Both the position numbers and the translations under genes were made by a program. Positions 5,187 through 6,834 of a stretch of 6,834 nucleotides of DNA are shown one piece after another. Within the stretch, counting starts at the first letter, position 1, and every line of letters starts with the position of its first letter. The DNA comes from Deltaproteobacteria bacterium (lineage in GTDB: Bacteria > Desulfobacterota > Dissulfuribacteria > Dissulfuribacterales > QOAL01): the NCBI GenBank assembly GCA_026996955.1, contig JALWJV010000078.1:1-6834 (forward strand), read 5' to 3'. The notes beneath the pieces are model-generated. The model made no database searches. It was not told the DNA's origin and was given only the letters and a program-made list of their open reading frames with translations.

Positions 5187-6410
5187 TCAGCCCTTGAACC
5201 ACGACTTCATCCGTGCAGTAACCCTGCTGAATATGTTACCGTCCCGTATCCGGAACTTGCGTGCAGGCTGATGCTCCATTCCGTACAGTACAAGCCCAAC
5301 GGCAGTTGCATAGATGGGACTGTCAACTATCTCAACCAGTCCGCTTATGCGCCTTGGATACCCCACCCTTGCCGGAAGCTGAAATACCTGCTCTGCAATC
5401 TCCACCATGCCGGGAAGCAGGGCTGAACCGCCGGTAATTACCACTCCTGAGGCAAGCAGTTCCTTTAGCTTGGTGCGCTGCATCTCCTGGTCAATAAGGG
5501 AGAATATCTCCTCAACCCTTGGCTCAAGAATTTCCGTCAGGATGGGACGGGACAGCATTCTTGGCTTGCGTCCGCCAACACTTGGGACCTCAATGCGTTC
5601 ATCCCTGCCAGCAAGCGCCTTGATACATGCGCCATGACGCACCTTGATCTTCTCAGCCTCGTTCATGGGGGTACGCAGGCCGACGGCAATGTCATTGGTA
5701 AGGTTGTTGCCCCCAAGTCCAAGGACAGCCGTGTGTTTTATTGCCCTGTCTGCCACCAGCGCCAGGTCCGTGGTACCGCCGCCGAAGTCAATCAGTGCCA
5801 CCCCGATTTCCTTTTCCTCATCGGTAAGTACGGCCTCAGATGAGGCAAGCGGCTGAAGTACAATGTCTATTACATCAAGGCCTGCACGGTTAGCGCATTT
5901 TATGAGATTTTGAGCAGCAGTGACCGCACCGGTTACAATATGCACCTTGGCTTCCAGGCGCACCCCTGTCATGCCCACAGGGTCAATGATGCCGCCCTGC
6001 TCATCAACCATGTACTCCTGGGGAAGTATGTGGATAACCTCCCTGTCCAGGGGGATGGCAACAGCCCTTGCTGCCTCAATTACCCTGTCAACATCCGCCT
6101 GTGTAACCTCATCACCCTTGATGGCAATGGCTCCGTGACTGTTAAAGCCCTTTATGTGGCTTCCGGCAATGCCGATAAAGACGGAATTTATCTCGCAGCC
6201 AGCCATGAGTTCTGCTTCACGAATTGCCTTGCGGATGGAGCTTACGGTGCTGTCGATGTTGACCACCACGCCTTTGCGAAGCCCCACGGATGGATGGGTC
6301 CCTACACCCACGATATTGATTCCGTCTTCGGTGTATTCGCCTACCAGCGCGCATATCTTGGTAGTGCCAATATCAAGGCCAACTATTATGTCACATGAGC
6401 TGTTTGTCAT
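5187..6410 (-). CDS. ftsA: Cell division protein FtsA
   Basis: Actin-like ATPase that binds the FtsZ C-terminal peptide, anchors the ring to the inner face of the cytoplasmic membrane and helps recruit later division proteins. The 407 residues contain the phosphate-1 motif VGLDIGTTKICALVGE (10-25), the FtsA-specific 1C subdomain (about 85-165, with HILPQEYMVDEQGGIIDPVGM), the phosphate-2 motif ALIDFGGGTTDLAL (205-218) and the adenosine motif VVITGGSALLPG (323-334). The C-terminal stretch from about 392 (IFSRVTARMKSWFKG) has the amphipathic pattern of the membrane-targeting helix. Length and motifs are normal. The start ATG 6410 sits just before the conserved GLDIGTTK and has only a weak GAAGAA stretch as ribosome-binding site. 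ftsQ ends 56 nt upstream with no apparent terminator between, so the two are probably one transcript. Confidence 0.98.
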   Translation of the reverse strand: MTNSSCDIIVGLDIGTTKICALVGEYTEDGINIVGVGTHPSVGLRKGVVVNIDSTVSSIRKAIREAELMAGCEINSVFIGIAGSHIKGFNSHGAIAIKGDEVTQADVDRVIEAARAVAIPLDREVIHILPQEYMVDEQGGIIDPVGMTGVRLEAKVHIVTGAVTAAQNLIKCANRAGLDVIDIVLQPLASSEAVLTDEEKEIGVALIDFGGGTTDLALVADRAIKHTAVLGLGGNNLTNDIAVGLRTPMNEAEKIKVRHGACIKALAGRDERIEVPSVGGRKPRMLSRPILTEILEPRVEEIFSLIDQEMQRTKLKELLASGVVITGGSALLPGMVEIAEQVFQLPARVGYPRRISGLVEIVDSPIYATAVGLVLYGMEHQPARKFRIRDGNIFSRVTARMKSWFKG

Positions 6411-6466
6411 CTGTTCTTCATTTATGATGTGTGGTAACTGTTTACTATTGTTGGCAAAGTCAAAAT

Positions 6467-6834
6467 TTACTGCTTAAGCTTGGCAAGAGCGGTGTCGCTG
6501 CCGTAATAAAGGTTTACCTTTGCTATCTTTTTGTACTTTCCGGAACTGTACAGGTGATGCAGTATCTTTTCTGCCCTCTGGAACTGGAGTTTTATCGGGG
6601 CATTGGAGCTGAAACGAAGCGGCAGCCCCCTGTCAGACGTGTACAGCACGATGTCTCCTTGCTCCACATGTATTTCACTTATATTGTTTATGCCAAGGGT
6701 CCTGGTGCCGGAGCTTGCACGTCTGATTATTTCAAGAATGCGTTCCATCTGCTCCTGTTCTGTTGAGCCTGCAAATGCCTGCCCGGAGTTTGTTGATCCT
6801 TTGGCGTCCACATTTGCGCTGCTGTCAGCATTCT
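6467..6834 (-). CDS. ftsQ: Cell division protein FtsQ, C-terminal part (cut by window edge)
   Basis: The visible 121 residues correspond to the C-terminal end of the FtsQ/DivIB periplasmic beta domain. This domain links the cytoplasmic ring to FtsB/FtsL and the septal peptidoglycan synthases. Support comes from the pattern ISEIHVEQGDIVLYTSDRG, then GLPLRFSS, a helix KLQFQRAEKILHHLYSSGKY, and a last strand KVNLYYG, in the order seen at the end of FtsQ, together with its place directly before ftsA. The frame is open to the edge, so the cytoplasmic tail, membrane helix and POTRA domain lie outside; an in-frame GTG at 6811 is not the start. The first ~25 visible residues are rich in Ser, Asn, Ala and Gly, unlike the compact fold expected there. 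Without the gene neighbourhood the match would be only moderate. Confidence 0.85.
   Translation of the reverse strand, partial: NADSSANVDAKGSTNSGQAFAGSTEQEQMERILEIIRRASSGTRTLGINNISEIHVEQGDIVLYTSDRGLPLRFSSNAPIKLQFQRAEKILHHLYSSGKYKKIAKVNLYYGSDTALAKLKQ

Noticed and set aside
5910..6398. 162-codon open frame on the plus strand opposite ftsA
   Set aside because: It is antisense to intact ftsA, with no recognisable domain and no ribosome-binding site of note.
6433..6440. GGTAACTG between ftsQ and ftsA, matching the outer end of the element
   Set aside because: Only 8-9 nt match and the adjoining TCAGCGTA is absent, so chance or a very decayed remnant cannot be told apart.

Overview
The window comes from a bacterial chromosome of middling G+C content. 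It holds the end of the division cell wall (dcw) cluster, ftsQ-ftsA-ftsZ, on the minus strand. Facing it on the plus strand are an AMP-forming acyl-CoA synthetase and a UvrD/Rep-type helicase. The FtsZ and FtsA sequences look to me like those of Desulfobacterota or related Gram-negative lineages (Nitrospirota is another possibility). This is an impression from residues, not a placement.

Layout, left to right. (1) Positions 2-1318: the C-terminal 438 residues of a long-chain acyl-CoA synthetase, cut by the left edge. (2) Positions 1319-1647: a gap made almost wholly of repeats, namely one copy of a ~210-bp inverted-repeat element, three 9-nt tandem units and a GC-rich palindrome. (3) Positions 1648-3417: a compact UvrD/Rep-like helicase. 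(4) A 230-bp convergent gap that is essentially a second, inverted copy of the element. (5) Positions 4868-3648: ftsZ. (6) A 318-bp ftsA-ftsZ gap holding a 15-bp perfect palindrome and a third copy of the element. (7) Positions 6410-5187: ftsA. (8) Positions 6834-6467: the C-terminal part of ftsQ, cut by the right edge.

How the genes work together: FtsZ forms the cytokinetic ring, FtsA tethers it to the membrane through a C-terminal amphipathic helix, and FtsQ links it to the periplasmic division machinery. They are co-oriented and probably co-transcribed from a promoter beyond the right edge. The synthetase and the helicase have no evident functional link to division.

The most notable signal is the repeat family. 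Three copies share a core of exactly 167 bp with about 92-94% identity by eye and no indels. They have long terminal inverted repeats and an imperfect stem that includes one compensatory base-pair change. Each copy leaves an open frame on both strands. The outer end of a copy lies within about 10 nt of the stop codon of each of the four genes followed by a gap over 200 bp, and in one case it overlaps the helicase stop codon. It looks like a MITE-like or REP/BIME-like non-autonomous element with an affinity for gene 3' ends. Whether it is described already cannot be settled from this window.
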